Part shown: one piece after another, positions 23,707 through 33,356 of the stretch
How the letters are laid out: each line of letters begins with the position of its first letter
Numbering within the stretch: the stretch's first letter is position 1
Notes under the pieces: generated by a model
Told to the model about the DNA's origin: nothing
What the model saw: only the letters and a program-made list of their open reading frames with translations
Database searches by the model: none
Program-made: the position numbers and the translations under genes
Origin: an uncultured Bacteroidales bacterium
GTDB taxonomy: Bacteria > Bacteroidota > Bacteroidia > Bacteroidales > P3
Length of the DNA stretch: 64,000 nucleotides
Assembly: GCA_947165255.1 (NCBI GenBank)
Contig: CAMUZR010000003.1
Span: 1 to 64,000, forward strand
Direction: 5' to 3'

Positions 23707-24351
23707 ATGCAAGCCTACTGTTTCCTCAGCGCCGTGCCCTTGCGCAGCCAACCCTCCGACCGAGCCGAGATGGTCAACCAACTGCTGCAGGGCGACACTT
23801 TCGACATCCTAGACCGTCAACCCCTTTGGTCCTACATTCGCTGCCACTACGACGGCTACGAGGGGTGGGTGGACAACAAGCAATGGCAGCCCCTCGACCC
23901 CTGCCATGCCGCCTCCGAGCACACCCTGCCAGCCGCCGACAGCCCTGCCTCCGTGGCCGAACAGCAGTACCTCGGTGCCCCCTACCTCTGGGGCGGACGC
24001 ACACGGATGGGCATCGACTGTTCGGGACTCACCCAGGTCTGTTTCAAAGCCTGCGGCATACGCCTTCTGCGCGATGCCTCGCAGCAGGCCACACAAGGCA
24101 CAAAGGTGGCTACCCTTGCCGAGGCCCGTCGCGACGACCTGTGCTTTTTCAGCAACGACCGCGGCAACATCATCCATGTGGGCATCTACCTGGGCGAAGG
24201 CAAAATCATCCACGCCTCCGGCCAGGTGCGCATCGACACCCTCACCCCCGAGGGCATCGTCAACGACAGCCCCCGTGGCAGCCTCAACCGCAACCCCATC
24301 ACCCGCCAACTCACCCACAAGCTCCACTCCATCAGACGAATGAGCATCTGA
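23707..24351 (+). CDS. NlpC/P60-family cell wall hydrolase with SH3-like domain
   Basis: This 214-residue protein has an N-terminal bacterial SH3-like region (residues about 5-65, containing VPLRSQPS and GYEGWV). A C40 peptidase domain follows, with the catalytic Cys in GIDCSGLTQ, the His in NIIHVGIYLG and a trailing IIHASG. Such enzymes cut gamma-D-Glu-diamino acid bonds in peptidoglycan stem peptides. No signal peptide is evident from the ATG at 23707, so a cytoplasmic peptide-recycling role (YkfC-like) is possible. It lies 16 bp after the DUF4294 gene. Confidence 0.88.
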   Translation: MQAYCFLSAVPLRSQPSDRAEMVNQLLQGDTFDILDRQPLWSYIRCHYDGYEGWVDNKQWQPLDPCHAASEHTLPAADSPASVAEQQYLGAPYLWGGRTRMGIDCSGLTQVCFKACGIRLLRDASQQATQGTKVATLAEARRDDLCFFSNDRGNIIHVGIYLGEGKIIHASGQVRIDTLTPEGIVNDSPRGSLNRNPITRQLTHKLHSIRRMSI

Positions 24352-24764
24352 GCGCATACCGTACTGCCCCAATCCAGTGCCGATGCCCCCAATCAGTTTC
24401 CTCCCCAACATTTTTAAGGCATGGAGCCGTGGAGCCATTAGACTCATTTTGAAAACACTAGTATATTTGCACACAGCACTGAGTTTTTCCATGCTGTATC
24501 AACTCGCCGTATGCCAACCACATCGTCAAAACAATGCCGTTAGTTCTTCGTCTCTGAAACGAGGAACTATAGACGAACTAAAGGCGAACTAACAAAGGAC
24601 GGGCGAAGCCACGGTGGAAAGTCAGTCCGAGGCAGAAGAAAACTATTTTTCGAAGGGAGTTCACTTTTGGGGCTGCCCAGGCAACTATATGACAAAAGCC
24701 TATCGTCAAAGACGCGTCACGAAACGGCACCGCAACTTGTTCAACTTTTAATAATTGACAATCA
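24352..24764. other. Intergenic region, 413 bp, with a possible long leader
   Basis: A -7 box TATATTTG lies at 24462-24469, about 295 bp ahead of the lipoprotein gene, so transcripts might have a long leader. The interval also holds the hairpin-bearing repeat at 24537-24610. A short frame at 24377-24592 runs through that repeat and is not credible as a gene. Confidence 0.5.
24537..24610. repeat. Dispersed intergenic repeat, copy 1
   Basis: It contains the imperfect hairpin agttcttcg/cgaggaact. Word order is shared with 35708-35797: ccgtt, ctt-gtctct, gaggaacta, ggcgaac, ggacg and cgaagc. Identity is partial. Confidence 0.4.
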
Positions 24765-25253
24765 ATGAAGAAACACAACAAAACCACCATTATGGCCTTT
24801 GCCGCCATGGCCATGCTTGCCCTGGCAGGCTGCGAAAAACACGACACCCTGCCCACCGCGGATTCCGCCGACTTCGGGAGCGCCTACGGGATGCCATACA
24901 TAGAAGTACTGTCGGTAGAGAAGGATTACTATACGGTTGGCGAAAACGGCCGAATCTACACCACACGCGACCTCCTGTTTTCAAAAATACATGCCAAGGT
25001 GAGCTTGACAAAATACAGCAAACGAAAAGCCACCCTATTCTCGCTGCAGGAAACAGAAACGGCCTATGTGGTGACGGCCAAACGCATGAATGACTATGCC
25101 TGCCCAGCCAATGCGGCACCAGCAGTTTCCACCAGCGACCCGCATGAGATAACCGAGTGGGTGCTGGAAGCAACGTTGGATGGAGGGAAAGCGTGCATCT
25201 GCTTTGACGAGAAAGCCGGCCGATGGAGCGGGCAAATAGTAAACGAGGCGTGA
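24765..25253 (+). CDS. Hypothetical lipoprotein
   Basis: This 162-residue protein has a lipoprotein signal peptide with lipobox LAGC (cysteine at about 23). The mature part is mixed alpha/beta with two further cysteines late in the chain (YACPAN, ACICFD). I do not recognise a domain. It precedes the ECF sigma factor gene by 75 bp. A strong hairpin (25272-25302) lies between them, so co-regulation is uncertain. Confidence 0.7.
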   Translation: MKKHNKTTIMAFAAMAMLALAGCEKHDTLPTADSADFGSAYGMPYIEVLSVEKDYYTVGENGRIYTTRDLLFSKIHAKVSLTKYSKRKATLFSLQETETAYVVTAKRMNDYACPANAAPAVSTSDPHEITEWVLEATLDGGKACICFDEKAGRWSGQIVNEA

Positions 25254-25271
25254 CAGACAAAATGTAATGGA

Positions 25272-25302
25272 CGCAGGGAAAGGGGTCTGCCTTTCCCCTG
25301 CG
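25272..25302. other. Strong hairpin between lipoprotein and sigma factor genes
   Basis: Arms cgcagggaaagg and cctttcccctgcg pair with one bulged base. No T-run follows on the forward strand, so it is not a typical terminator. It could act on the sigma-factor leader. Confidence 0.5.
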
Positions 25303-25328
25303 CCCTAACCCCAAAGAACGACAGCCCT

Positions 25329-25781
25329 GTGGAAGACCTCTTTCTGGAAATGTACGCCCTGCTTCTTCATCGTTCCTCCTCAATCGTAGGCAACGACGAG
25401 GATGCCAAAGACATAGTTCAGGACTTATTTGTTCTTATCAAAACACAGGAATGCCCTTCCGAAACAATCTCCAATCCGCGCGGATACCTTTACGGCATGG
25501 TCACCAACATGTCAAGGCAGTTTATCCGACGCCAGAAGAACCACTCGGAACTGGAATGGGAGAACCGCGACCGCACCACCTGCGCCACTATCGGTACCAA
25601 CTTCTACGTAGACGACCTGCTGATGCCCCTGAGCGAGTTGCAGAAAAACATTGTCCGCCTGCACGACATTGAAGGCTACACCTGCATCGAGATTGCACTG
25701 AAGCTGAAGCGGACCCCCGCAGCCGTAAAAAAACAGCTAGCCCTGGCACACAGAAAAATAAGAGAAACATATAAGCAATAA
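25329..25781 (+). CDS. ECF RNA polymerase sigma factor
   Basis: This 150-residue sigma-70 family protein belongs to the extracytoplasmic-function group. Region 2 includes NDEDAKDIVQDLFVLI (about 23-38) and the LYGMVTNMSRQFIRR helix. Region 4 includes LSELQKNIVRLHDIEGYT and IALKLKRTPAAVKKQLALAH, a standard helix-turn-helix. It is short at the N-terminus and starts with GTG. An earlier GTG at 25249 is possible but would add an unnatural stretch across a hairpin. Three bases after it begins a membrane protein that looks like its anti-sigma factor. Confidence 0.85.
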   Translation: MEDLFLEMYALLLHRSSSIVGNDEDAKDIVQDLFVLIKTQECPSETISNPRGYLYGMVTNMSRQFIRRQKNHSELEWENRDRTTCATIGTNFYVDDLLMPLSELQKNIVRLHDIEGYTCIEIALKLKRTPAAVKKQLALAHRKIRETYKQ

Positions 25782-25784
25782 ACC

Positions 25785-26150
25785 ATGAGAGAAACGGAAG
25801 AATTGATAGGGAAATTTTATGACGGCGACATCAGCCAAAGGGAGCTGGAGCGCCTATTCGACTCCTTCCTCAGCAGCCAAGAGGTACGCGAGAAATGGGC
25901 CTCAGAAGCGGAAATCATCATACCGCTGGCATTGGCCAGAAAAGACGCACAGAGGCAACCTGCCAAGAAGCACAGCCACACACCCCAAACTTGGCGAGCG
26001 GCGGCCGCCATTGCCACATTGCTCCTGTTTGCGGGCACGGCCACTGTATATGCGGTGGAAGCAAGGCCCAGCGTGTATTCAACTGACAGCAACTGCGACA
26101 TGGTTTGTGCCGAAAAATGGTTGAACCGTACCTTAGAAACCGCATTATGA
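25785..26150 (+). CDS. Probable anti-sigma factor-like membrane protein
   Basis: This 121-residue protein has a cytoplasmic N-terminal part (ETEELIGKFYDGDISQRELE), one hydrophobic helix at about 68-88 (RAAAAIATLLLFAGTATVYA) and a short C-terminal tail. The layout and position directly after the ECF sigma gene are typical of anti-sigma proteins, though no zinc-binding HxxxCxxC motif is present. Its stop overlaps the start of the next gene (ATGA). The role is inferred from context. Confidence 0.6.
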   Translation: MRETEELIGKFYDGDISQRELERLFDSFLSSQEVREKWASEAEIIIPLALARKDAQRQPAKKHSHTPQTWRAAAAIATLLLFAGTATVYAVEARPSVYSTDSNCDMVCAEKWLNRTLETAL

Positions 26151-26602
26151 AAAAGACTGCCATACTTTTCTTTCTGGCCATAGGGCTGCTGGCCTCGGCC
26201 CAGTCGGCATTCTATAAAACTTATGCCCTACGGGAGCAGGTGGTCCAGGCGGCATACATGAAAAACTATAAGATAGAGGGCATAAGGGTCGACATCACCC
26301 TGCTGCGCGCCGCCGACAGTGCTGCCTTCCGTCAGTTGCTGAGCGAATTGGACATGGCATACTCTCCCTCGGCCCACACTTTGGGAATGCTTTTCTGCCT
26401 GCGGCAGAATGATGTCCCAGGTAGAAAAATAAGGCCAAAGGAAGGCCGGATTGCTTTGAGAGGAGCCTGTCTGGTCGGTGCCTCGGAGGCGGAGCTGACC
26501 ATATATGTCTTCCACAATCTGCGAAACGAAACACGACTCCATAAGATACTCAATTTCATCCTTCGAAAACAATGGCAAGGGACAGCGGCAAAGGATGATT
26601 GA
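26147..26602 (+). CDS. Small secreted hypothetical protein
   Basis: The protein has 151 residues from the ATG at 26147. That ATG overlaps the upstream stop and gives a clean signal peptide ending LASAQS. A GTG at 26105 in the same frame would bury the signal. The mature sequence has no recognised domain. It forms a three-gene unit with the sigma factor and its partner and may be a periplasmic element or a target of that circuit. Confidence 0.65.
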   Translation: MKKTAILFFLAIGLLASAQSAFYKTYALREQVVQAAYMKNYKIEGIRVDITLLRAADSAAFRQLLSELDMAYSPSAHTLGMLFCLRQNDVPGRKIRPKEGRIALRGACLVGASEAELTIYVFHNLRNETRLHKILNFILRKQWQGTAAKDD

Positions 26603-26632
26603 AAAAAAAGACGCCAATCAAAAAAAAAGTCG

Positions 26633-26640
26633 TATCTTTG
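26633..26640 (+). promoter_or_regulatory. -7 promoter box of holA
   Basis: TATCTTTG matches TAnnTTTG. It is preceded by an A-run and gtcg, exactly as in the tRNA-Gln promoter at 43704-43711 (reverse). The leader to 26703 is about 55 nt. Confidence 0.65.
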
Positions 26641-26702
26641 CACTTTAAAATATACGCGCGCACGAGGGCTTCGATGCCCAAACACATCCAAGCAAAGTTA
26701 CG

Positions 26703-27716
26703 ATGGTCCTGACTGAAAAACAACTTATTGACAACCTAAAAGCCGGGAAATACCTCCCCGTATACCTCATCACCGGCGAGGAAAACTACTATATAGACAT
26801 TGTCTCCGACTACTTCGAGAACCAATTAATCGACGAAAGCTTCCGTGATTTCGACCAGACCATAGTATATGGCCGTGACGTCACCATGCACTCCGTTGTT
26901 TCGCTTGCCCAACAGTTCCCTATGATGTCGCCCATTCGGCTCGTTCTGGTGAAAGAGGCACAGGATATTAACCTGAAAGAGTGGGAACTGCTGTCGAAAT
27001 ACCTCGAATCGCCGCAGTCCCAGACACTCCTCGTCTTCTGTTACCGCCACAAAAAGCTGGACAAACGCACTGCTGCCTACAAGGCCATTGCCAAAGTGGG
27101 CGGCATCTGCGAACACGCAAAGCTACGCGACTACGAAGTCCCCGACTGGATTGGCTCCTATGTCAATCAGCACGGTTTTGCCATCACCCAGCGGGGCTCT
27201 CTGCTCATTGCCGAATACCTGGGCAACGACTTAGGCAAAATATCTAACGAATTGGCCAAAGTGTTTATCTCGCTTCAGCCCGGCGACACTATCAACGAAG
27301 ACACCATCGAGCGCAACATAGGCATAAGCAAGGAATACAACGTATTCGAGTTGCAGAATGCCATCGGCCGCCGCGACGTGGTGCAATGCAACCGCATAAT
27401 CAACCATTTCGCCGCCAACCCAAAAGAGAACCCCATACAGCTCATTCTTCCGAACCTATACAACTACTTCATTAAAATAATGGAGTACCACCAACTGACG
27501 GACAAGAGCCAAAGCAGCGCCGCCTCAGCCCTCAAGGTCAACCCCTATTTCGTTCGCGACTACGCTACCGCTGCCGGCAACTACCCGCTCGGCAAACTGG
27601 CCTCCTGCATTGGTTACCTAAACGAGGCCGACCTCAGATGCAAAGGCATCCATAGTTCAAGCACCGTTACCGATGGGGAAATACTCAAAGAACTTATTTT
27701 CAAGATTATACACTAG
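26703..27716 (+). CDS. holA: DNA polymerase III subunit delta
   Basis: This clamp-loader subunit (337 residues) opens the beta sliding clamp during replication. The N-terminal AAA+-like domain starts YLPVYLITGEENYYID (about 17-32) and includes VVSLAQQFPMMSPIRLVLV. A middle lid region GNDLGKISNELAKVFI and a C-terminal collar domain ending in CKGIHSSS fit the family. The length is normal. It is followed after eight bases by a TonB-dependent receptor gene, probably without functional linkage. Confidence 0.9.
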   Translation: MVLTEKQLIDNLKAGKYLPVYLITGEENYYIDIVSDYFENQLIDESFRDFDQTIVYGRDVTMHSVVSLAQQFPMMSPIRLVLVKEAQDINLKEWELLSKYLESPQSQTLLVFCYRHKKLDKRTAAYKAIAKVGGICEHAKLRDYEVPDWIGSYVNQHGFAITQRGSLLIAEYLGNDLGKISNELAKVFISLQPGDTINEDTIERNIGISKEYNVFELQNAIGRRDVVQCNRIINHFAANPKENPIQLILPNLYNYFIKIMEYHQLTDKSQSSAASALKVNPYFVRDYATAAGNYPLGKLASCIGYLNEADLRCKGIHSSSTVTDGEILKELIFKIIH

Positions 27717-27724
27717 TAACTAAT

Positions 27725-30037
27725 ATGAAAAAATACGTATTTTTCATCTTTCTTTGCCTCTGTGCGGCAATTCATGCCCAGACCGTCAAAGGAGTGCTCA
27801 CAGAAGACGAAACCGGTGAGGCCATTCCCTTTGCCAATGTGGTGCTTGACGGCACCCGCTACGGCAATGCCACAGATATTAACGGATTCTACCTCATCAA
27901 CAAAATGCCCGAAGGCACCTACACGCTCCGTGTCCGATATGTGGGTTATCAAGAATATACCGAGCAAATCACGCTGAAGAAAGGTGAAACCCTCACCCGC
28001 AATATTTCACTTAAAGCCGAGGCTAAAACCCTCAAAGCCATCAATGTGTCTGACAACCGCATTGAAGAGCGGAAACTGCAGACCCAGGTTTCTGTGGAGA
28101 AAATCACCGCCTCACAAATACAGCAGATGCCCTCTATTGGCGGCACTAGCGACTTGGCCCAATACCTTCAGGTGCTCCCTGGCATCAACTCCACTGGCGA
28201 CCAAGGCGGTCAGCTTTACATCCGTGGCGGCTCGATGATTCAAAACCTCTGCCTCCTCGACGGCATGATTGTATACAATCCCTTCCATTCCATCGGCCTC
28301 TACTCCATCTTCGAAACCGACGTCATTCTCAATGCCGACATTTATAGCGGTGGTTTCGGTGCCGAATATGGCGGCCGGCTCTCTTCTGTGATGGACATCA
28401 CTACGCGCGACGGCAATAAAAAACGCCATTCGGGCAAAATCGGATTCAACACCTTCGGAGCCAATCTATTGCTCGAAGGTCCCCTAAAGAAAGAAAAAGC
28501 CTCCAGCCGCAGCACCATCACCTATCTTCTCTCTGCTAAAAACTCCTATCTCTCAACCACTTCCAAAGCCATCTATCCACATATACAAGGAGGCCTGCCT
28601 TTCGATTTTCTCGACCTCTATGGTAAACTTTCCATCAATTCGGGCACAGGCAGCAAAATTAATTTCTTCGGCTTCCGATTCGACGACAAGGTGCTTGGCT
28701 ACCAATCCCTTGCCGACTACCACTGGCAAAACTACGGTGTAGGAACCAATTTCATGCTCGTGACGGGCTCCAGTTCCATCCTCGAAGGTCATGTTGCCTA
28801 CTCCGACTACCGAATTAACCTAACCGACTCCACCGCCGACGACAAGTTCAGCTCAATCAGCGGGGTCAATATGGGGCTTGATATCACAAACTTTGTCGGC
28901 TCTAACCGACTCCGTTACGGCCTCTCTATGGAACTCTATGCCACCGACTATAAATACACTAACAACTATGGTCTCACAGCACAACAGAACCAGAACACAA
29001 ACAACATCTCGGCCTATCTGACCTATAAGATTTCTGCCGGTAAATGGCTTATCGACCCAGGCCTACGCTACATCCTATACGCCTCTATCAGCACCAGTAG
29101 CTTCGAACCTCGCATTTCAGCCAAATTCAACGCCACCGACAGATTCCGACTAAAGATGGCGGCGGGTATCTACAGCCAGATTTTTCTCGACGCCCGTTCC
29201 GACAACGACATCGTCAACCTCTTCAATGGATTCCTCACTGGCTCTGGCGACCTCTACAAACCCTCTACCTTTAGAGATAATGAGATTCACAACAGCTTGC
29301 AACGCTCTCAACACCTTATAGCCGGTGCCGAGTACGACTTCTCCAACCATCTCACAGCCAATGCCGAAGTCTATTTCAAGAATTTCAGCCGACTGCTAAA
29401 TGCCAACCGCAATAAAATGTTCGACCCCAACGATGGTGCCTATAGGCCTGGCGGCGCATACGAGAAACCCGAATACTATCTCACCGACTACATTATCGAA
29501 AGCGGCATGGCATTTGGTACCGACTTCAGCCTCTGCTATGACATCGACTGGCTCTACATTTGGGCCACCTATTCACTGGGGTGGGTCTTCCGAACCGATG
29601 AAATCCAAACCTATACGCCCCACTACGACCGTCGGAACACGGTCAACCTCCTCACTACCCTTCGCCTAGGCGAATCGCACCAATGGGAGATCAGCGGCCG
29701 CTGGAGCTATGGCAGCGGATTCCCCTTCACGCAAACCCAGGGCATGTACGAGAATGTCACCTTCTCCGACGGCATTAATACCAACTACTCCATCGTCAAC
29801 GGCAACTACGGCATTGCCTATGGCGAACTTTACGGCGGTCGCTTGCCAAACTATCACCGTCTCGACCTCAGTGCCAAACGTCGTTTTTCCATCGGTAAAC
29901 GCTCCATTCTAGACCTTAACTTCAGTGTAACCAACGTCTATAACCGCAACAATATTTTCTACTTCAACCGCCTTACCTACACCCGCGTCGACCAATTGCC
30001 CATCCTGTGGTCCGCTGGTGCCACCTTCAACTTTTAA
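27725..30037 (+). CDS. TonB-dependent receptor with CarboxypepD_reg-like domain
   Basis: This outer-membrane barrel protein (770 residues) takes up an unknown ligand using TonB energy. A signal peptide ends IHAQ (about 19). Residues 20-105 form a CarboxypepD_reg-like domain (GEAIPFANVVLDGTRYGNAT). A plug domain follows (about 115-225, including LPGINSTGDQGGQLYIRGG and GFGAEYGGRLSSVMD). The rest is a 22-strand-type barrel ending in a C-terminal aromatic (GATFNF). No SusD partner is adjacent, so it is not a classical SusC. It may import metal, vitamin or another small ligand. Confidence 0.9.
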   Translation: MKKYVFFIFLCLCAAIHAQTVKGVLTEDETGEAIPFANVVLDGTRYGNATDINGFYLINKMPEGTYTLRVRYVGYQEYTEQITLKKGETLTRNISLKAEAKTLKAINVSDNRIEERKLQTQVSVEKITASQIQQMPSIGGTSDLAQYLQVLPGINSTGDQGGQLYIRGGSMIQNLCLLDGMIVYNPFHSIGLYSIFETDVILNADIYSGGFGAEYGGRLSSVMDITTRDGNKKRHSGKIGFNTFGANLLLEGPLKKEKASSRSTITYLLSAKNSYLSTTSKAIYPHIQGGLPFDFLDLYGKLSINSGTGSKINFFGFRFDDKVLGYQSLADYHWQNYGVGTNFMLVTGSSSILEGHVAYSDYRINLTDSTADDKFSSISGVNMGLDITNFVGSNRLRYGLSMELYATDYKYTNNYGLTAQQNQNTNNISAYLTYKISAGKWLIDPGLRYILYASISTSSFEPRISAKFNATDRFRLKMAAGIYSQIFLDARSDNDIVNLFNGFLTGSGDLYKPSTFRDNEIHNSLQRSQHLIAGAEYDFSNHLTANAEVYFKNFSRLLNANRNKMFDPNDGAYRPGGAYEKPEYYLTDYIIESGMAFGTDFSLCYDIDWLYIWATYSLGWVFRTDEIQTYTPHYDRRNTVNLLTTLRLGESHQWEISGRWSYGSGFPFTQTQGMYENVTFSDGINTNYSIVNGNYGIAYGELYGGRLPNYHRLDLSAKRRFSIGKRSILDLNFSVTNVYNRNNIFYFNRLTYTRVDQLPILWSAGATFNF

Positions 30038-30045
30038 CAAAAAAA

Positions 30046-30081
30046 ATGGGTCGTTTCCTTTCTGTAAAAGAAACGGCCCAT
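30046..30081 (-). terminator. Terminator between convergent genes
   Basis: Arms atgggtcgtttc (30046-30057) and gaaacggcccat (30070-30081) pair with one G-U. On the reverse strand a T-run follows, so it ends the ung transcript. It may also serve the TonB receptor gene from the other side. Confidence 0.75.
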
Positions 30082-30106
30082 ATTCTGTTTTAACAAAAAC
30101 AGCGTA

Positions 30107-30799
30107 TCAGCCTATCTCATCCCATCTGATAGGCGTTTTACCCTGCTGTTGCAGAATGGCATTGCATTGCGAAAAGTGCTTGCATCCAAAGAAGCCTCTG
30201 TAGGCAGAGAGAGGCGAAGGATGAGGTGCAGTAAGTACGTAGTGCTTTGTGCGGTCGATAAACTGAGCCTTGCTAATGGCAAAACTACCCCAAAGCAGAA
30301 AAACAATGCCTTGCCGACGCTCGTTGAGAGCCTGTATGGCAGCATCGGTAAACTGCTCCCAGCCATGGTGCTGATGAGACCCGGCCTGATGTGCACGTAC
30401 CGTCAATGTAGCATTGAGCAGCAGCACACCTTGGTCCGCCCAATGGGAGAGGTCGCCACATGTGAGTGGAATCTGAGTACCCAAATCGGAATTAATCTCC
30501 TTTATTATGTTCACCAATGAAGGAGGGACTTGTACACCCTGCTGTACCGAAAAACAAAGACCATGCGCCTGTCCGGGCTCGTGATACGGGTCCTGCCCCA
30601 AAATCACCACCTTCACCTTATCGAAAGGAGTACGGTCAAATGCAGCAAAAATGTCGCCACCTTTGGGGTAGCACACATATCGCTCCCTCTCGGCAACCAA
30701 AAACTCCTTCAGTTGGGCAAAATAGGGAGCCTCAAATTGCGGCCTCAGCACTTCCAGCCATGAAGGCTCAATCTTTGGATTCACCGTGGTCATATACAC
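30107..30799 (-). CDS. ung: Uracil-DNA glycosylase
   Basis: This family 1 UDG (230 residues) removes uracil from DNA in base excision repair. The catalytic water-activating loop is [18 protein letters not shown] (about 62-79). LLLNATLTV (about 122-130) and the DNA-intercalating [14 protein letters not shown] (about 193-206) complete the signature. It is last in a lysS-MBL-ung reverse-strand run and starts five bases after the preceding stop. Confidence 0.95.
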   Translation of the reverse strand: MYMTTVNPKIEPSWLEVLRPQFEAPYFAQLKEFLVAERERYVCYPKGGDIFAAFDRTPFDKVKVVILGQDPYHEPGQAHGLCFSVQQGVQVPPSLVNIIKEINSDLGTQIPLTCGDLSHWADQGVLLLNATLTVRAHQAGSHQHHGWEQFTDAAIQALNERRQGIVFLLWGSFAISKAQFIDRTKHYVLTAPHPSPLSAYRGFFGCKHFSQCNAILQQQGKTPIRWDEIG

Positions 30800-30804
30800 T
30801 AGTT

Positions 30805-31437
30805 TTATTGCAGAAAACCATTGTACATCTTTTCCTCACCTACAGAAGTGACGTCGCCATGACCTGGAAGTACCTCATAGAGATCGTCAAGAGTAAGGAT
30901 TTTCGTTCTAATACTCTTAATCAACTGGTCATAATCGCCTCCAGGCAAATCGGTACGGCCGATACTCCCTCGGAAAAGTGCGTCGCCGGTAAAGACCATT
31001 CTGTCCTCATGCAGCACAAAAGCCATACTGCCGGGGCAATGGCCAGGAACGAAGCGGCACTCAAATGGCCCCACGTGGTCGCCATCTGCAATAAGAACCG
31101 TATCCAAGTCGCCCATATTGGGCACATTCTCAAACCGCATCACCGAGCCATAGACCTCGGCTTGGCTCAGCAATTTCAGCCCATCGGCATGAAGGGTCAC
31201 CGGCAGATGGAATTGTTTGCAAATTTGGGAGAGCCCTGCGATATGGTCAATATGGGCGTGGGTAAGTAGGACATGCTTCAGCGACAATTCATTCCGTTCA
31301 ATAAATTGCACCAGCTCATCCACCTCAAAAGTCTGGTAGGCGCCAGGGTCAATCACGTAGGCCTCATGGCTTTCTTCATTCCACACCAGATAGCAATTCT
31401 CCATGAAATGGCTAAAGACAAACTGTTTTACCCGCAT
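30805..31437 (-). CDS. MBL-fold metallo-hydrolase (glyoxalase II-like)
   Basis: This 210-residue protein has the full metal-binding set: [10 protein letters not shown] (about 58-67), PGHCPGS (about 131-137), [17 protein letters not shown] (about 151-167) and PGHGDVTS near the C-terminus. This is the YcbL-type short glyoxalase II branch, cytoplasmic, hydrolysing thioesters or related substrates. It lies between lysS and ung with short gaps. Confidence 0.85.
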   Translation of the reverse strand: MRVKQFVFSHFMENCYLVWNEESHEAYVIDPGAYQTFEVDELVQFIERNELSLKHVLLTHAHIDHIAGLSQICKQFHLPVTLHADGLKLLSQAEVYGSVMRFENVPNMGDLDTVLIADGDHVGPFECRFVPGHCPGSMAFVLHEDRMVFTGDALFRGSIGRTDLPGGDYDQLIKSIRTKILTLDDLYEVLPGHGDVTSVGEEKMYNGFLQ

Positions 31438-31477
31438 AATCCTCGTGGTTATTAGTCAGGGAAAATGGCAGACTACT

Positions 31478-33199
31478 CTAGCAAGCGCCCATCCACTGTT
31501 CCAACTCCTCCTTTTTCACCGGCGGCATTTCCAGTTTATTCTTTTTGCGCAGGCCGTTCAAATCGTTGTATAGCTTATTGGCATTGGCCTCTTTAAGGGC
31601 AGAGAGCGTGTTGATGCCGGCTTTACGCAGCAAAGGAACCCATTCGGCCGGAACACCGTGATTGACAAAATCCTCATCGGAAGTCACAGGAGCCTTCTTC
31701 TCAGGCTTCATCTGGGGGAAAAGAAGCACATCCTGAATGCTCTGCTCATCGGTCATCATCATGACAAGACGGTCAATACCGATGCCCATGCCAGAAGTGG
31801 GAGGCATACCGAATTCGAGTGCGCGCACAAAATCCATATCGATGAACATAGCCTCGTCGTCGCCCTTCTCGCTCAGGCGCAACTGTTCCTGAAAACGGCC
31901 CAGCTGGTCAATCGGGTCGTTGAGCTCGCTGTAGGCATTGGCAAGTTCCTTCCCGTTCACAAAAAGCTCGAAACGCTCCGTTAGGTTGGGGTTATTGCGG
32001 TGGCGCTTGCAAAGGGGCGACATCTCAATGGGATAGTCGGTGACAAAGGTGGGCTGAATGAGATTGGGCTCGCATTTCTCGCCGAAGATGGCATCGATGA
32101 GTTTGCCCTTGCCCATCGTCTCGTCAACCTCAATATGGAGGGCGTTACAAGCGTCGCGCAGCTGCTGCTCATCCATGGGCAGCACATCGTAGCCTGTGGC
32201 CTCCTTAATAAGCTCGCACATGGGGGCGCGGCGGAAAGGACCGCCGAAGTCAATCAGATTGCCCCATACCTGCACCTTCGTAGTGCCATGCAGGGTCATG
32301 GCAATGCGGCTAAGCATCTTCTCCACAAAGGTCATCATCCAATTATAGTCCTTATAGGCCACATATATTTCCATGCAGGTGAACTCGGGATTGTGGGTAC
32401 GGTCCATGCCCTCGTTGCGGAAGTCGCGGGCAAACTCGTAAACGCCCGCATATCCGCCCACAATCAAGCGTTTCAGATATAACTCGTTGGCAATACGCAA
32501 GTAGAGGTCAATATCCAGCGCGTTGTGGTGGGTGATGAAGGGACGGGCGGCCGCACCTCCGGGGATGGTCTGGAGGATGGGAGTTTCCACCTCCAGGTAG
32601 CCCTGCTCGTTAAAGTAATCGCGCATGGTATTGACAATCTTTGCTCTCTTCAGGAAAGTCTCGCGCACATGCGGGTTGACAATCAGGTCCACATAGCGCA
32701 TACGGTAGCGCTGCTCGGGGTCGCTGAAAGCATCGTACACCTTGCCGTCCTTCTCCTTTACAATGGGCAGGGGGCGCAGACTCTTGCTGAGCACGGTGAG
32801 GCTCTTGACATGGATAGAAGTCTCTCCCATCTGTGTAACAAAAACATAGCCCGTAACACCAATAATGTCGCCTATGTCAAGCAGGCGCTTGAAGACCGTA
32901 TTGTACAGGGTTTTGTCCTCCCCTGGGCATATTTCGTCACGTTTGATATAGAGCTGGATTCGGCCATAGGCATCCTGCAACTCGACGAAAGAGGCGGCTC
33001 CCATGATGCGGCGGCTCATGATACGTCCGGCAATGCTTATGTCCTGGTATAGCGTATTATCTTTGGGATAATTTTCCAAGATTTCGTTCGACTTGGCATT
33101 CACCTCATACAGTGCTGCAGGATAGGGATTAATGCCCAGTTTCTTCAATTCGTTCAACGAATTTCTACGGATTTGTTCTTGTTCGGTCAGTTCGGCCAT
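31478..33199 (-). CDS. lysS: Lysine--tRNA ligase, class II
   Basis: This enzyme (573 residues) charges tRNA-Lys. It has an N-terminal OB-fold anticodon-binding domain (about 55-155, including [16 protein letters not shown]) and a class II core with motif 2 [14 protein letters not shown] (about 262-275) and motif 3 [13 protein letters not shown] (about 488-500). A C-terminal extension of about 65 residues ([20 protein letters not shown] and on) goes beyond the E. coli length and to my knowledge is usual in Bacteroidota. Its promoter is at 33258-33287. Confidence 0.95.
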   Translation of the reverse strand: MAELTEQEQIRRNSLNELKKLGINPYPAALYEVNAKSNEILENYPKDNTLYQDISIAGRIMSRRIMGAASFVELQDAYGRIQLYIKRDEICPGEDKTLYNTVFKRLLDIGDIIGVTGYVFVTQMGETSIHVKSLTVLSKSLRPLPIVKEKDGKVYDAFSDPEQRYRMRYVDLIVNPHVRETFLKRAKIVNTMRDYFNEQGYLEVETPILQTIPGGAAARPFITHHNALDIDLYLRIANELYLKRLIVGGYAGVYEFARDFRNEGMDRTHNPEFTCMEIYVAYKDYNWMMTFVEKMLSRIAMTLHGTTKVQVWGNLIDFGGPFRRAPMCELIKEATGYDVLPMDEQQLRDACNALHIEVDETMGKGKLIDAIFGEKCEPNLIQPTFVTDYPIEMSPLCKRHRNNPNLTERFELFVNGKELANAYSELNDPIDQLGRFQEQLRLSEKGDDEAMFIDMDFVRALEFGMPPTSGMGIGIDRLVMMMTDEQSIQDVLLFPQMKPEKKAPVTSDEDFVNHGVPAEWVPLLRKAGINTLSALKEANANKLYNDLNGLRKKNKLEMPPVKKEELEQWMGAC

Positions 33200-33257
33200 A
33201 TTGCAATATATTATTTATAAAGTAATTACTAATAGAATACACATCGTGTATGAATAA

Positions 33258-33287
33258 CAAAAATACAAAAAAACACCGACATGACAA
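33258..33287 (-). promoter_or_regulatory. Promoter of lysS
   Basis: On the reverse strand TATTTTTG (33258-33265) has a TTG at 33285-33287, spaced 19 bases. This is a good match to the Bacteroidota -33/-7 pattern. The leader is about 52 nt. Confidence 0.7.
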
Positions 33288-33292
33288 AAAAA

Positions 33293-33321
33293 AATCCCGA
33301 TTGTCGGCCACAATCGGGATT
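33293..33321 (-). terminator. Terminator of the sugar-nucleotide dehydratase gene
   Basis: Perfect 12-bp arms aatcccgattgt and acaatcgggatt with a 5-base loop are followed on the reverse strand by nine T. It separates the upstream polysaccharide gene from lysS. Confidence 0.9.
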
Positions 33322-33356
33322 ACAGGTCGGTTTTAAATACCAGAGGGGACTGTGCC

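Noticed and set aside
27725..30037. SusC of a polysaccharide utilisation locus
   Set aside because: No SusD-like gene or glycan enzymes are next to it; holA and ung flank it.
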